A stretch of 49,633 bases of DNA, from positions 1-49,633 of the forward strand of contig QUFP01000034.1 in assembly GCA_003478935.1 (NCBI GenBank), read 5' to 3'. Made by a program: the position numbers and the translations under genes. Each line of letters opens with the position of its first letter. Position 1 is the stretch's first letter. Origin of the DNA: Firmicutes bacterium AF25-13AC (lineage in GTDB: Bacteria > Bacillota > Clostridia > Lachnospirales > Lachnospiraceae). Of the stretch, positions 33,382 to 46,373 are shown piece by piece. Below the pieces are notes generated by a model. That model searched no databases and had not been told where the DNA came from. It worked only from the letters and a program-made list of their open reading frames with translations.

Positions 33382-35253
33382 TTATCTATTTAAATAGACA
33401 AGTAATACTGATATATCAGCTGGTGAAACACCTGATATTCTTGACGCCTGTCCTATTGATGCCGGCTGATATTCATTAAGCTTTTGAATAGCTTCTTTTC
33501 TCAGATTCGGTACCTGACTGTAGTCAAAATCAAGTGAAAGCTTTTTCTTTTCAAGCTTTTTAAACTGTTCTACCTGCTGCAGCTGACGCTTAATATAGCC
33601 TTCATACTTTATACTGATCTCTACCTGCTGCGTCACTGCCTCTGGCAGTTCTGGTTGCTTTGTATCTATTTCTTTCAAATCATTATAACAGATTTCCGGA
33701 CGTTTTAACAGCTCCTCAAGTGTCATTCCACTCTTTAAAAGTGTGCTGTTATGCTGTTCAAGAAATGCCTGTACCTGCGGTGTTGTGCCGATAGTTGCCG
33801 TTTGAAGACGCTTGATTTCTTCATCGATCTGTCTTTTTTTATCATTTAGTTTTTGATAACGCTCATCAGATATTAATCCGATTTCATGACCAATTGCAGT
33901 TAAACGAAGATCTGCATTATCCTGACGAAGCAGCAAACGATATTCTGCGCGTGATGTCATCATGCGATATGGCTCATGATTCTCCTTTGTCACAAGATCA
34001 TCAATCAAAACACCAATATATGCCTGTGAACGGTCTAACACTAATTCCTGACGTTTTAACACGTGCAACGCCGCATTGATTCCTGCTATAATTCCCTGTG
34101 CCGCTGCCTCTTCATATCCAGAGCTTCCATTAAACTGTCCTGCGCTGTATAATCCTCCTATTTTTTTAAACTCAAGCGTCGGCTTTAGCTGTCTTGGATT
34201 AATACAGTCATATTCAATTGCATATGCGTTTCGTACAATTTTTACATTTTCCAGACCTGCTACTGTATGGTACATTTCGTACTGCACATCTTCTGGCATA
34301 GAACTTGACATACCGCCCAGATACATCTCATTTGTATACAAGCCTTCCGGCTCAATAAACACCTGATGATGATCCTTATCAGCAAAACGCACTACCTTAT
34401 CCTCAATAGACGGACAATAACGAGGTCCAGTTCCATGAATCACGCCAGAGTAAAGCGGTGAGCGATCCAGATTACTTCTGATAATCTCATGTGTCTGCTC
34501 ATTTGTATACGTCAGCCAGCAGGAAACCTGATCCTTTTGAACGCTCTCAGGATCTGTTGTGAATGAGAATGGAACAACTCGCTCATCACCTTTTTGTTCC
34601 TGCATTTTTGAAAAATCAATACTTCTTTTATCAACTCTCGCTGGTGTTCCAGTCTTAAATCTAAACATCTCAATGCCAAGTTCCTTTAATGAATCTGTCA
34701 GATGTGTCGCTGACTGCAATCCATTTGGACCTGTTTCATTGCTGATATCACCATAAATGCAGCGTGCCTTTAAATATGTTCCAGTTGCAAGCACTACACA
34801 TTTACAATGGTAAATTGCACCAGAATACGTTACAACTCCATTTATATTATTATTTTCATCAACAAGAAGTTTACATACCTCTGCCTGTCGTATTGTCAGC
34901 TTGTCGGTATTTTCCATGGTATGGCGCATCTCCTGCGAGTATGCACGCTTATCCGCCTGTGCACGAAGTGAATGCACAGATGGTCCTTTTGATGTATTTA
35001 ACATCTTAGACTGAATAAACGTCTTATCAATATTTTTGCCCATCTCTCCGCCAAGCGCATCCACTTCTCTTACAAGATGACCCTTAGAGCTTCCTCCTAT
35101 ATTCGGATTGCACGGCATCATTGCTATACTTTCCACACTCACAGTAAAAACAATCGTTTCTAATCCCAGTCTGGCACAAGCTAACGCCGCCTCACAGCCG
35201 GCATGTCCTGCTCCAATCACCACCGCATCATAATATTCTTCTAAAACAGCCAT
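33382..35253 (-). CDS. mnmG: tRNA uridine-34 carboxymethylaminomethyl-modifying protein
   Basis: A 623-residue flavoprotein which, with MnmE, forms the carboxymethylaminomethyl group on U34 of tRNAs reading split-box codons. The FAD-binding [19 protein letters not shown] (about 12-30) and [26 protein letters not shown] (about 47-72, with the catalytic Cys) are diagnostic, as are [14 protein letters not shown] and the C-terminal helical tRNA-binding domain ending [11 protein letters not shown]. It lies 20 bp after mnmE on the same strand, surely co-transcribed with it. Confidence 0.97.
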   Translation of the reverse strand: MAVLEEYYDAVVIGAGHAGCEAALACARLGLETIVFTVSVESIAMMPCNPNIGGSSKGHLVREVDALGGEMGKNIDKTFIQSKMLNTSKGPSVHSLRAQADKRAYSQEMRHTMENTDKLTIRQAEVCKLLVDENNNINGVVTYSGAIYHCKCVVLATGTYLKARCIYGDISNETGPNGLQSATHLTDSLKELGIEMFRFKTGTPARVDKRSIDFSKMQEQKGDERVVPFSFTTDPESVQKDQVSCWLTYTNEQTHEIIRSNLDRSPLYSGVIHGTGPRYCPSIEDKVVRFADKDHHQVFIEPEGLYTNEMYLGGMSSSMPEDVQYEMYHTVAGLENVKIVRNAYAIEYDCINPRQLKPTLEFKKIGGLYSAGQFNGSSGYEEAAAQGIIAGINAALHVLKRQELVLDRSQAYIGVLIDDLVTKENHEPYRMMTSRAEYRLLLRQDNADLRLTAIGHEIGLISDERYQKLNDKKRQIDEEIKRLQTATIGTTPQVQAFLEQHNSTLLKSGMTLEELLKRPEICYNDLKEIDTKQPELPEAVTQQVEISIKYEGYIKRQLQQVEQFKKLEKKKLSLDFDYSQVPNLRKEAIQKLNEYQPASIGQASRISGVSPADISVLLVYLNR

Positions 35254-35273
35254 ATTTTGCCTCCACTATCTAG

Positions 35274-36704
35274 TTACTTACCCATACAGAACTTTGCAAA
35301 AATACGATTTACCAGATCTTCTTCAATCTCCTCGCCGATTACTTCTCCCAAACTGGTATAAGCATCCATCATGTCGATTGTCAGCATATCCTCCGGCATC
35401 CCATTTTCAATGCCCTCCTCTGCAAGCCTCAGGCTTTCGCAGGCATTTAACAGACATGTTTTTTGACGTGCATTCGTGATAACAACCTCATCATTTCCTG
35501 CAATCATTCCCTGTTCAAACATGTCACGTATTGTCTGCTCAAGCGCATCTAATCCATCTTCATTTGCCGCTGATATCCAAAGAACAGGTGCATCCACTCC
35601 AGCCTCCTTTAAATCCTTCGGCTGAATTACAGAAGATAAATCGGACTTATTTAACAGAATAATACTTTTTTTGTTTTTTAGCAACTGCATAATCTTATGA
35701 TCATCTTCATCGAGATTTCTTGAGGAATCTGCCACGTAAATCAATAGGTCTGCCTTTGCAGCAGCCTCACGTGCCTTCTCTACGCCGATTTTTTCAACAA
35801 CATCAGATGTGTCACGAATACCAGCTGTGTCTACCAAAATTAAACTCAAATCGCCAAGCATAATCTGCTCCTCAAGAGTATCTCTCGTCGTACCGGCAAT
35901 CTCTGTGACAATTGCCCTCTGTCTTCCTGATAACGCATTGAGCAAAGATGACTTTCCGGCATTTGGCTTTCCTACAATCACAGTGCGAATCCCCTCTGTT
36001 AAAACCTTTCCATTATCAAAGGAGTCTGCCATCTTCTTTACTGCTGCTCTAATTTTTTGAACACGTTCTGTGAGGCCCTCTGTATAGCCTTCAAGCGAAA
36101 TATGCTCTGGATCGTCAAGTGCTGCCTCTATATAAGCAATCTCGTCTAAAAGCGTGCTTCTGAGGTCTTGTATGCGGTTTTTAATTTTTCCAGATAGCTG
36201 TTCTAGTGATGCATCTATTGCAAAACGATTCTTTGCAGATATAAGCTCCATAACAGCCTCTGCCTGAGACAGATCAATTCGTCCGTTTAAAAAGGCTCTC
36301 TTTGTAAACTCACCAGGCTGTGCCGGTGCTGCCCCATTTTTAAACACACAATCTAATACACGTCTCGTAACAAGAATGCCTCCGTGACAGTTAATCTCTA
36401 CTGTATCCTCTGCAGTAAAGGAACGAGGTCCTTTCATGATGGATACCATAACCTCATCAATTACCTCATTTTCATCACAAATATAGCCGTAATGAATGGT
36501 ATGTGTAGGTGCATTTGAGAGCTTTTTCGCTGAAGATGACGCTGCCGCAGCAAATGCTCCTTTTTTAATCGACTCTACCTCTTTTTTTGTTCTATAAATA
36601 CGATCAATCACATCAAGCGCCTGAGGTCCACTTATTCGAATAATGCTAATTCCTGCTGGACTAAGTGCCGTTGCAATCGCCGCAATTGTACTATTTTCTT
36701 TCAT
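35274..36704 (-). CDS. mnmE: tRNA modification GTPase
   Basis: A 476-residue GTPase partner of MnmG. The N-terminal folate-binding domain begins TIAAIATALSPAGISIIRISG; the G domain has P-loop GKPNAGKSSLLNAL (about 236-249), switch GTTRDT, DTAGIRDT and NKSD; the C-terminus ends FCMGK, the conserved CxGK whose cysteine (here Cys473) acts in catalysis. It is followed immediately by mnmG. The upstream gap contains a terminator-like hairpin after khpB. Confidence 0.97.
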   Translation of the reverse strand: MKENSTIAAIATALSPAGISIIRISGPQALDVIDRIYRTKKEVESIKKGAFAAAASSSAKKLSNAPTHTIHYGYICDENEVIDEVMVSIMKGPRSFTAEDTVEINCHGGILVTRRVLDCVFKNGAAPAQPGEFTKRAFLNGRIDLSQAEAVMELISAKNRFAIDASLEQLSGKIKNRIQDLRSTLLDEIAYIEAALDDPEHISLEGYTEGLTERVQKIRAAVKKMADSFDNGKVLTEGIRTVIVGKPNAGKSSLLNALSGRQRAIVTEIAGTTRDTLEEQIMLGDLSLILVDTAGIRDTSDVVEKIGVEKAREAAAKADLLIYVADSSRNLDEDDHKIMQLLKNKKSIILLNKSDLSSVIQPKDLKEAGVDAPVLWISAANEDGLDALEQTIRDMFEQGMIAGNDEVVITNARQKTCLLNACESLRLAEEGIENGMPEDMLTIDMMDAYTSLGEVIGEEIEEDLVNRIFAKFCMGK

Positions 36705-36747
36705 ATTCTACCTCACTTCGATTTTCGTAAGTTTCCAAGAATGATAC

Positions 36748-36796
36748 AGAAAATGCCACTCAATAGTCCGTATGAACTTTGAATGGCACTTTCTCT
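36748..36796 (-). terminator. Hairpin between khpB and mnmE
   Basis: GAAAGTGCCATTCAA pairs imperfectly with TTGAGTGGCATTTTC on the minus strand, with a T-rich end; a terminator, perhaps partial, after khpB. Confidence 0.65.
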
Positions 36797-36797
36797 A

Positions 36798-37541
36798 TTA
36801 TTCCTCAGAAGTCAGCTTTTCAGCTGTTTCTCTTGTACCAGCTGCGCTTCTGTCATAATTTGTTTTGTATCCTTTGTCATAGCTTTTGTAGTATCTTCTC
36901 TGCGGAATTGCTTCTTTTTTAGGAAGTACCACTACATGACGAAATGGATCCTCGCCCTCGCTCTTGGTATATACAAACTTGTCGTCCTGAAGTGCAGAGT
37001 GGATGATCCTTCTCTCGTAAGGATTCATCGGCTCAAGCGATGCCGGACGTCTTGTTCTCTTTACCTTGTAGGCAATATTCTTTGCCAGCTGCTCGAGAGT
37101 TTCCTTTCTTCTTTCACGGTAATTCTCAGTATCCAGCTTGACACGAATATATTCTTCGCTGTGTTTGTTTATAACAAGGCTCACCAGATGCTGCAGTGAA
37201 TCCAGTGTCTGTCCTCTTTTTCCGATCAGGATGCCCATGTCTTCTCCGGTCAGAACGATATCAACAACCTGTTCTTCTTTATTGTAGGCAACTGCGATAT
37301 CAACTTCCATATTCATCTCGTGGAAAATATTCTGTAAAAATTCTTCTCCCTCATCGATAAAATCTGACTTTTTACGTGCACGGATCACCGCCGGCTTAGA
37401 ACCGATAAAACCAAGCAGACCATTCGAACCTTTTTCAACAACCTCATACTCAAGTTTTTCACTGGTGATCTGAAGCTGAAGCAGTGCATTGTTTACGGCT
37501 TCATCTACATTCTTTCCAGTGAACGTAGCAAACTCTGTCAT
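36798..37541 (-). CDS. khpB: RNA-binding protein KhpB (Jag)
   Basis: About 247 residues from ATG 37541 (MTEFATFTGKNVDEAV; AAGG upstream). The N-terminal Jag domain (about 1-50, with KGSNGLLGFIGSKPAVI), a KH domain carrying GILIGKRGQTLDSLQHLVSLVIN (about 122-145) and an R3H domain with RRPASLEPMNPYERRIIHSAL follow the family order. KhpB binds small and messenger RNAs together with KhpA and affects cell elongation and division. The place directly after yidC is conserved in Firmicutes. Confidence 0.94.
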   Translation of the reverse strand: MTEFATFTGKNVDEAVNNALLQLQITSEKLEYEVVEKGSNGLLGFIGSKPAVIRARKKSDFIDEGEEFLQNIFHEMNMEVDIAVAYNKEEQVVDIVLTGEDMGILIGKRGQTLDSLQHLVSLVINKHSEEYIRVKLDTENYRERRKETLEQLAKNIAYKVKRTRRPASLEPMNPYERRIIHSALQDDKFVYTKSEGEDPFRHVVVLPKKEAIPQRRYYKSYDKGYKTNYDRSAAGTRETAEKLTSEE

Positions 37542-37605
37542 ACAAACCTTACCTTTCTGAATCTGCAAGCTTCCCCAAGCAAGTAATCAGCCTTACAATC
37601 ACTGA

Positions 37606-38871
37606 TTACTTTCTGTTCTTCTTTTCACTCTTTTCGTTGTACTGCTGAACCATTCCGGCCTTAGATGCCAGCTTACCCTTCTTTTTCTGGGTGGTGGAAT
37701 AGTACTCAGTTGATTTCTCAACCTGCTTTGTCACACGCTCTTTCAGCTCAGCTTCTTTCTTTTCTTCGAGTTCTCTTTCTTCTTCGATAGTACGAACATT
37801 CATAACAGCCTTTGCCTTAAGCGGCTTCTGACCCTTCTTAACACGCTTTACATTAGCCTTTTCAATGTTCTTTTCAACCATCTGATTAATATCAATGCGC
37901 TCCATATACTTGTTTACGATCATCTGAATCAGAATCATAACAACAGAAGATGCAATCCAGTATACACCGATACCTGAAGAGAATGTAAAACAGAAGAACA
38001 CTGACATAAGAGGCATCATGATGTTCATGGTCTTCATTGTGCTTCCCATTGTGTCATCTGAATTCTTGCTTCCATTATCTGTCTGCATCATCTTAGAGCT
38101 AAGCCACTGAGTAAGACCGGCAAGAATAGGAATTAAAACACCAGGCCACAGCTGCTGTGCAGGCGCAGTTGCCAAATCCATTCCCAGAAAATAATTTGCT
38201 TTCTCGATACTTGGCAGTGCCTTGGCTACGTACTCATTCAAATTCGGGAAGATCTCGGTAAACTTAGCCCACTCGGTCTTATCGAAGTTGTAAAGCAGAT
38301 CAATCAGCTTGTTAGAATCACTCAGTCCTGCTGCATTGATGCCGTTTTGCTGTGCCAATGTCACGAAATCTGCGTTATCCATGTAAGTAGGAATGTTCTG
38401 CAGTGCCTCAACAATCGGCTCATAGAACGCTCTTACCTTTGCGATATAGCCCGGAATCTTGTAAATAACTTGGTACAAAGCGAACAGAATCGGCATCTGA
38501 ATCAGCATCTGAACGCAACCGCCTGTCGGGCTTGTTCCGTACTTTGCATAGACTTCCTTCATCTCTTCATTCTGCTTCAAAAGCATTTCATTGTACTTCG
38601 GGCTTGACTTGTCCAGATTTGCATACTTTTTCTGAACCTGCTGAAGTTCTGGCGCCATAATACTATTAAGCTTTGTAAACTTCTGCTGCTTAATGGAAAG
38701 CGGAAGCATCAATGCTTTAATAATAATCGTGAATAAAATGATCGCCAATCCAATGCTTGCAATGCCAAACATGTCCAGGAACTCGTAAATTCCATTCATG
38801 ACAACACCAAGCACCTTCGCAACTGGCCCTACAAGAAACCAGTTACTTTGCGTTAATGATAAAAAATCCAC
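37606..38871 (-). CDS. yidC: Membrane protein insertase YidC
   Basis: A 421-residue insertase from GTG 38871, chosen because AAGGAGG stands 7 bases upstream. It inserts membrane proteins alone or with SecYEG. Core helices are GLAIILFTIIIKALMLPLSIKQQKFTKL (about 40-67, with the hydrophilic-groove Arg replaced by Lys/Gln context), GGCVQMLIQMPILFALYQVI (about 116-135), and the last two in MNIMMPLMSVFFCFTFSSGIGVYWIASSVVMI. A large extracytoplasmic loop (about 150-235) and a basic C-terminal tail are present. No lipobox is seen at the N-terminus, unlike in many bacilli. Confidence 0.94.
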   Translation of the reverse strand: MDFLSLTQSNWFLVGPVAKVLGVVMNGIYEFLDMFGIASIGLAIILFTIIIKALMLPLSIKQQKFTKLNSIMAPELQQVQKKYANLDKSSPKYNEMLLKQNEEMKEVYAKYGTSPTGGCVQMLIQMPILFALYQVIYKIPGYIAKVRAFYEPIVEALQNIPTYMDNADFVTLAQQNGINAAGLSDSNKLIDLLYNFDKTEWAKFTEIFPNLNEYVAKALPSIEKANYFLGMDLATAPAQQLWPGVLIPILAGLTQWLSSKMMQTDNGSKNSDDTMGSTMKTMNIMMPLMSVFFCFTFSSGIGVYWIASSVVMILIQMIVNKYMERIDINQMVEKNIEKANVKRVKKGQKPLKAKAVMNVRTIEEERELEEKKEAELKERVTKQVEKSTEYYSTTQKKKGKLASKAGMVQQYNEKSEKKNRK

Positions 38872-38892
38872 TTGTTTTCCTCCTTAAGCTAC

Positions 38893-39105
38893 CTACGGAA
38901 CAGGGTCGTACCCCCCTTTTGAAAATGGATTGCAGCGCAATATCCTCCATATAGCAAGTAAGGAGCCTTTCAAAGCTCCATACTTTTCCAACGCTTCTAT
39001 TGCATACTGCGAACAGGTTGGGGTATATATACAGTGGGTCCGGACTTTGAGAGGTGATAAATACTTCTGGTAAAACCTTATCATATGAATCATAATCTTC
39101 TTCAT
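38893..39105 (-). CDS. yidD: Membrane protein insertion efficiency factor YidD
   Basis: A 70-residue protein with the family signature [43 protein letters not shown]. It helps YidC-dependent insertion and is membrane-associated through an N-terminal amphipathic helix. It sits between rnpA (10 bp) and yidC, the conserved order. Confidence 0.95.
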   Translation of the reverse strand: MKKIMIHMIRFYQKYLSPLKVRTHCIYTPTCSQYAIEALEKYGALKGSLLAIWRILRCNPFSKGGYDPVP

Positions 39106-39115
39106 AGTCCCGACC

Positions 39116-39460
39116 CTACTTCGATTCTAAAAAAATATTCAGCTTTCTTCCTACATGAAAAAAAGCTTCCTCAATTTCCATTAATCCTTGTTCCTTCGCC
39201 AACGGTCTGGCAACAATCACTATGTCCAATCCTTGTATTAATTCTTTTTCGTGTAAGCGGCAGCATTCACGGATCACTCTTGTAACCCGATGCCTGACCA
39301 CACTGTTTCCTACCTTTTTACTGACAGATATGCCAATGCGAGTATCAGCGCGGTCGTTTGACATCTTGTACATGACCAGCGAACGATTTGCAAAAGACTG
39401 CCGTTTGCTGTAGACTCTCTGAAAGTCTCTGTTCTTTTTAAGAGAGTTGATACTGCTCAA
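39116..39460 (-). CDS. rnpA: Ribonuclease P protein component
   Basis: A 114-residue basic protein that supports RNase P RNA in trimming tRNA 5' ends. The N-terminus [26 protein letters not shown] and the RNR-type motif [17 protein letters not shown] (about 55-71) identify it. The start is TTG at 39460, directly after the rpmH stop codon; no ATG upstream fits, and the residues [13 protein letters not shown] match the usual N-terminal length. Translation is probably coupled to rpmH. Confidence 0.94.
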   Translation of the reverse strand: MSSINSLKKNRDFQRVYSKRQSFANRSLVMYKMSNDRADTRIGISVSKKVGNSVVRHRVTRVIRECCRLHEKELIQGLDIVIVARPLAKEQGLMEIEEAFFHVGRKLNIFLESK

Positions 39461-39595
39461 TTAAGCAGAGAGAACCTTTCTTCCCTTTGCTCTTCTTGCT
39501 GCCAGAACCTTTCTTCCTCCCTTTGTGCTCATTCTTGCACGGAAACCATGAACCTTTGCATGGGATCTCTTCTTTGGCTGAAATGTCATCTTCAT
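39461..39595 (-). CDS. rpmH: Ribosomal protein L34
   Basis: A 44-residue, very basic protein beginning [18 protein letters not shown] and ending GRKVLSA, the invariant L34 sequence of the large ribosomal subunit. It is shorter than most frame finders report and is overlapped by a longer meaningless frame. AAGGAGG precedes the ATG. It heads the rpmH-rnpA-yidD-yidC-khpB operon, next to oriC. Confidence 0.97.
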   Translation of the reverse strand: MKMTFQPKKRSHAKVHGFRARMSTKGGRKVLAARRAKGRKVLSA

Positions 39596-39737
39596 AACAA
39601 AACACCTCCTTGTTTTCTGTGTTGGTTTTCAAATAATACTGTTTCTTACACTGTGGGTATCAGTCCCACAGCTTGCACCAAAAGTGCGATTTTTCGGCGT
39701 TTTTTTTACGCCGTTGCAAAAATTGGACATCATACGC

Positions 39738-39766
39738 ATTATATTAAGAAACTCGCGTTTCGTCAA
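39738..39766 (-). promoter_or_regulatory. Promoter of the rpmH operon
   Basis: TTGACG (39761-39766), 17 bp, TATAAT (39738-39743) on the minus strand. The 135-base leader contains two hairpins, CGGCGT/ACGCCG (39692-39713) and CTGTGGG/CCCACAG (39651-39672), of unknown role. Confidence 0.85.
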
Positions 39767-39805
39767 GGTTTTTTTTGGTGTTTTTTATTTTTTATTACAA
39801 AAAAG

Positions 39806-40159
39806 TTATCCCCAACTTATCCACAGAGTTATCCCCAGTTTTTTTATTCAAAAATGTTGTGGATAAAAGTTATCCCCAAATTGTGGATAACTTGTGCATA
39901 ACTTTGTGGATAATACAAAAAACCATTCTCAAACCCTTGATTTTACGACAAACTTTTTTTTGTGGATATTGGGGATAAGTACATGTGTTTGGTGGATAAC
40001 TCTGTGGATAACTGTGTTCGTTTTTATTTTCAAACAATCTTATCCACATTATCCACAATTTTATATGCCATACCCCCTTCTAAGTTATCCACACTCTATC
40101 CACAGCTTTTTTCCACTTATCCACATGTTATCCACAGCCTATCCACAATATTATCCACA
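39806..40159 (+). other. oriC: oriC, upstream part: DnaA-box cluster
   Basis: About twenty DnaA boxes lie between rpmH and dnaA. TTATCCACA or its complement occurs at 39817, 39858, 39882, 39905, 40003, 40040, 40049, 40085, 40117, 40128 and 40151; TTATCCCCA or its complement at 39806, 39829, 39870 and 39970; near-matches at 39893, 39961, 39991, 40097 and 40139. The right half is all in one orientation. With the downstream cluster between dnaA and dnaN this forms a bipartite origin like that of Bacillus subtilis. The box coordinates are read directly; that this is the functional origin is inferred from gene context. Confidence 0.92.
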
Positions 40160-40210
40160 TTTTTCTCCAATGTCGTGGATATTTTTTACAGACTGCTCTC
40201 CTCTTCTCTC

Positions 40211-40239
40211 TTGAAATTCTTCATTATTTTTAGTATAAT
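40211..40239 (+). promoter_or_regulatory. dnaA promoter
   Basis: TTGAAA (40211-40216), 17 bp, TATAAT (40234-40239), directly after the DnaA-box cluster, so DnaA can control its own synthesis. Confidence 0.85.
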
Positions 40240-40304
40240 ATCATTATATGGGCTAATAGGCTCTTTTCTCGAAAATTACCATATACCGACGTCAGGAGTA
40301 ACAA

Positions 40305-41684
40305 ATGATTGACAGATTAAAGGAAAACTGGGATGCCATAAAAGACACCCTGAAAGAAAATTATGATATTTCAAAGGTATCTTACGATACTTGGATTGTC
40401 CCTATGGAAATCCACAATGTAGACAATGACCAGGTCTACATCTTGGCAGATACAAAAGGTATCCCCAATATACTAGACTATATCAAGAAGAAGTACAAGC
40501 AGATTCTTGAGATTGTCATTGAGGAGAAGATCGGCCTGCACTGCAATGTGATCTTTGTTACTTCGGAGGACCTTGAGAAGCGTCCAAACCTCACTGCAGA
40601 AGCTTCTAACATTGTAACCCCCGAGTTAAACTCCTATTATGCTGCTGTGATGAATGCCAACTTAAACCCACGCTATACATTTGATACATTTGTTGTTGGC
40701 TCCAATAACCGATTCGCACATGCTGCTTCGCTTGCTGTTGCAGAATCACCTGGAACCCTCTACAACCCACTATTTATATATGGCGGTGCAGGTCTTGGCA
40801 AGACTCATCTGATGCAGTCTATTGCCCACTATATTCTGCGCAATGATCCAAGTGTACGCGTTTTATATGTCACTAGTGAGACATTCACAAATGACCTGAT
40901 CGACTCTCTTAAAGGCAAGAAGAATGCTGAGTTTAAAGAGAAATACCGCAGCATTGATGTCCTTATGATTGACGATATACAGTTTTTAATTGGAAAGGAA
41001 AGCACACAGGAGGAGTTTTTCCACACCTTCAACTACTTATATGAAACGGGCAAGCAGGTTATCATTACTTCTGATAAACCTCCAAAGGATTTCACAAACC
41101 TTGAGGAACGTCTTCGCTCCCGCTTTTCTGTAGGTCTTCCAGTCGATGTCTCTGCTCCTGATTATGAGACTCGTGTGGCAATCCTTCATAAAAAGGAAGA
41201 AACAGAGAACACAAAGATCTCTGACGATATTATCAACTATATTGCTGAAAATATCAATACTAATATTCGTGAGCTTGAAGGTGCGCTCAATCGAATTACC
41301 GCTTTTAAACGTCTTTCTAATAAAGAAATCACGCTTAATATGGCGGAAGATGTACTTCGCGACATCATCAACAACCACAAAGAGGTTACGATTACTGTTC
41401 CTCTGATTGTTGAGGTCATTGCATCACACTTTGGCTTTGAGGCAGATGAGCTTCTTTCACAGAAGCGTAATAAGGATATCGCCTACTCCCGCCAAATTGC
41501 GATGTATCTATGCCGTCAAATGACCGATTTGTCTCTTCAGCAGATCGGAAAGGAACTCGGAAATCGTGATCACACGACTGTCCGGCACGGAATTGAAAAG
41601 ATTACTGAGGATCTCAAAAACAGCCAGTTTTTACAAGATACCATCGACGTTTTACAGAAAAAAATCAACCCGGCTCTTGGCTGA
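40305..41684 (+). CDS. dnaA: Chromosomal replication initiator DnaA
   Basis: A 459-residue initiator with domain I (1-85), a linker, the AAA+ domain with Walker A GGAGLGKTHL (about 163-172) and Walker B VLMIDDIQFL, and domain IV with the DnaA-box helix-turn-helix signature RDHTTVRHGIEK (about 423-434). It binds the DnaA boxes on both sides of its gene, opens the duplex and loads helicase. CAGGAG precedes the ATG. Length and domain order are normal. Confidence 0.98.
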   Translation: MIDRLKENWDAIKDTLKENYDISKVSYDTWIVPMEIHNVDNDQVYILADTKGIPNILDYIKKKYKQILEIVIEEKIGLHCNVIFVTSEDLEKRPNLTAEASNIVTPELNSYYAAVMNANLNPRYTFDTFVVGSNNRFAHAASLAVAESPGTLYNPLFIYGGAGLGKTHLMQSIAHYILRNDPSVRVLYVTSETFTNDLIDSLKGKKNAEFKEKYRSIDVLMIDDIQFLIGKESTQEEFFHTFNYLYETGKQVIITSDKPPKDFTNLEERLRSRFSVGLPVDVSAPDYETRVAILHKKEETENTKISDDIINYIAENINTNIRELEGALNRITAFKRLSNKEITLNMAEDVLRDIINNHKEVTITVPLIVEVIASHFGFEADELLSQKRNKDIAYSRQIAMYLCRQMTDLSLQQIGKELGNRDHTTVRHGIEKITEDLKNSQFLQDTIDVLQKKINPALG

Positions 41685-41708
41685 GCTTTGGGGATCGATT
41701 GGGGATAT

Positions 41709-41845
41709 TGTGGATAACTTACCCAGTTATCCACATAGTTATCCCCAAGTTATCCCCAAAATTTTTCTTCTGTAAGCCGCATAAATCCTAGGTTTTTTAG
41801 AGTTATCCCCAATATCCCCAACCCCTACTACTACTACTATATATA
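41709..41845 (+). other. oriC: oriC, downstream part: DnaA boxes, GC cluster and DnaA-trio-like element
   Basis: Between dnaA and dnaN lie boxes at 41709 (complement of TTATCCACA), 41727 (TTATCCACA), 41739 and 41750 (TTATCCCCA), then TTATCCCCA at 41803 and ATATCCCCA at 41812. These are followed at once by ACCCC (41821-41825) and (TAC)4 plus TATATATATTATAAAT (41826-41853). Read on the complementary strand the TAC run is 3'-GAT repeats, the DnaA-trio of the basal unwinding system described in B. subtilis. This is the likely site of strand opening. Confidence 0.85.
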
Positions 41846-41883
41846 TTATAAATCTATCTATCAGCAAAAAGGAGAGTGCCACC

Positions 41884-42990
41884 ATGCATATTATCTGTCC
41901 ACGAGAAGAGTTACAAAAAGGTGTTTCAATTGTTTCAAAAGCCGTTTCAAATAAGACAACCATGCCGATCTTAGAGTGCATTCTGATCCAGACGAAAGAA
42001 GGACGCATTCTTATGACAGCAAATGATATGGAACTGGGGATTGAAACAGAAATTCATGGCATCATTGAGGACAATGGACGTATTGCAATTGATGCTAAGA
42101 TTTTTTCTGAGATTGTTCGTCGTCTTCCAGACAATGATGTCTCCATTGAAACCGATGGAACCGACTCTGTGAAAATTCAGTGTGAGAAGATTAATTTTAC
42201 AATTCCTGGAAAGAATGCAGATGAGTTTACATTTCTTCCAGAGGTGGAACGCTTAAACTGTGTTACACTGTCTCAGTTTACTCTGAAGGAAATTATCCGC
42301 CAAACGATATTTTCCATTTCAGACAATGAGAATAACAAGATGATGGCAGGTGAACTGTTGGAAATTAATGGCAATAACCTGCGCATTGTATCTTTGGATG
42401 GTCATCGTATTTCAATTCGCAAGATTGTGTTAAAGGATTCGTATGATTCTATTAAAGTTGTTGTTCCAGGAAAAACACTAAACGAAGTAAGCAAGATTAT
42501 TAGTGGCGGAACAGATGACGAAGTTCGCTTGTACTTTACTGAGAATCATGTTATGTTTGAGTTCGATGATACTATTGTTGTGTCACGTTTGATTGAGGGA
42601 GAATATTTCCGTATTGACCAGATGTTAAACAGTGATTATGATACTAAGCTGACAGTGAATAAAAAGGAGATGCTTTCATGTATCGACCGTACCACAATGC
42701 TGATTAAGGATAGTGACAAGAAACCGATTATTATTGGCATCACTGATCACAGCATGGAAGTAAAGTTAAACTCTGCATATGGTTCCATGAAGGAAGAACT
42801 TGCAATTGATAAGCGCGGCAAGGATATCATGATTGGATTTAATCCAAAATTTTTAATTGATGCGCTTCGAGTAATTGATGATGAGATGATTAATATCTAC
42901 ATGATTAATCCAAAGGCACCTTGCTTTATTCGCAATGATGAAGGCACTTATATTTATCTGATTCTTCCGGTAAACTTTAACGTTTATTAA
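41884..42990 (+). CDS. dnaN: DNA polymerase III sliding clamp (beta)
   Basis: A 368-residue beta clamp: three repeated clamp folds, starting MHIICPREELQKGVSIVSKAVSNKTTMPILECI and ending IYLILPVNF, the usual terminal strand. It forms a ring dimer around DNA and tethers polymerase III and many repair proteins. GGAGAG precedes the ATG. It follows the unwinding region of oriC and leads the rlbA-recF-gyrB-gyrA series. Confidence 0.97.
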   Translation: MHIICPREELQKGVSIVSKAVSNKTTMPILECILIQTKEGRILMTANDMELGIETEIHGIIEDNGRIAIDAKIFSEIVRRLPDNDVSIETDGTDSVKIQCEKINFTIPGKNADEFTFLPEVERLNCVTLSQFTLKEIIRQTIFSISDNENNKMMAGELLEINGNNLRIVSLDGHRISIRKIVLKDSYDSIKVVVPGKTLNEVSKIISGGTDDEVRLYFTENHVMFEFDDTIVVSRLIEGEYFRIDQMLNSDYDTKLTVNKKEMLSCIDRTTMLIKDSDKKPIIIGITDHSMEVKLNSAYGSMKEELAIDKRGKDIMIGFNPKFLIDALRVIDDEMINIYMINPKAPCFIRNDEGTYIYLILPVNFNVY

Positions 42991-43036
42991 AATCGATAAA
43001 ATAAATTATAATGAGTATGAAAGGATGAATAAATAA

Positions 43037-43240
43037 ATGGCAAAAATAGTATTAAGAGAGGATTTCATTAAGCTTGGTCAGGCACTAAAGGCAGCAAAGC
43101 TTGTTGGAAGCGGTGTGGAGGCAAAGATTGTGATTCTTGACGGAAAGGTTAAGGTGAATGGTCAGGTTGAGCTGCAGCGCGGCAAAAAGCTATATGACAA
43201 GGATGTGGTAGCTTTGCAGGAGAGACAATTGAGATTGTAA
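43037..43240 (+). CDS. S4-domain RNA-binding protein RlbA (YaaA)
   Basis: A 67-residue S4 domain: EDFIKLGQALKAAKLVGSGVEAKIVILDGKVKVNGQVELQRGKKLYDKDVV. Such small proteins sit between dnaN and recF in many Firmicutes and are thought to bind RNA, perhaps in ribosome assembly. GAAAGGA precedes the ATG; recF starts 12 bp after its stop. Confidence 0.9.
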   Translation: MAKIVLREDFIKLGQALKAAKLVGSGVEAKIVILDGKVKVNGQVELQRGKKLYDKDVVALQERQLRL

Positions 43241-43252
43241 AGGAATAATCAT

Positions 43253-46314
<3,062 letters not shown>

Positions 46315-46315
46315 T

Positions 46316-46337
46316 GACAGACCAAATTGGTCTGTCG
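46316..46337 (+). promoter_or_regulatory. Hairpin between gyrB and gyrA
   Basis: GACAGACC-aaatt-GGTCTGTC, a compact stem without a T run, in the 59-bp gap. It may be a processing or stability element; it is not a complete terminator. Confidence 0.55.
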
Positions 46338-46373
46338 GGATATAAGGATGCATAGTAAGAATGAGAGGGAAAC

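Noticed and set aside
39438..39632. 64-residue frame overlapping rpmH
   Set aside because: It is a shadow of rpmH in another frame; the L34 sequence is unmistakable and has the ribosome site.
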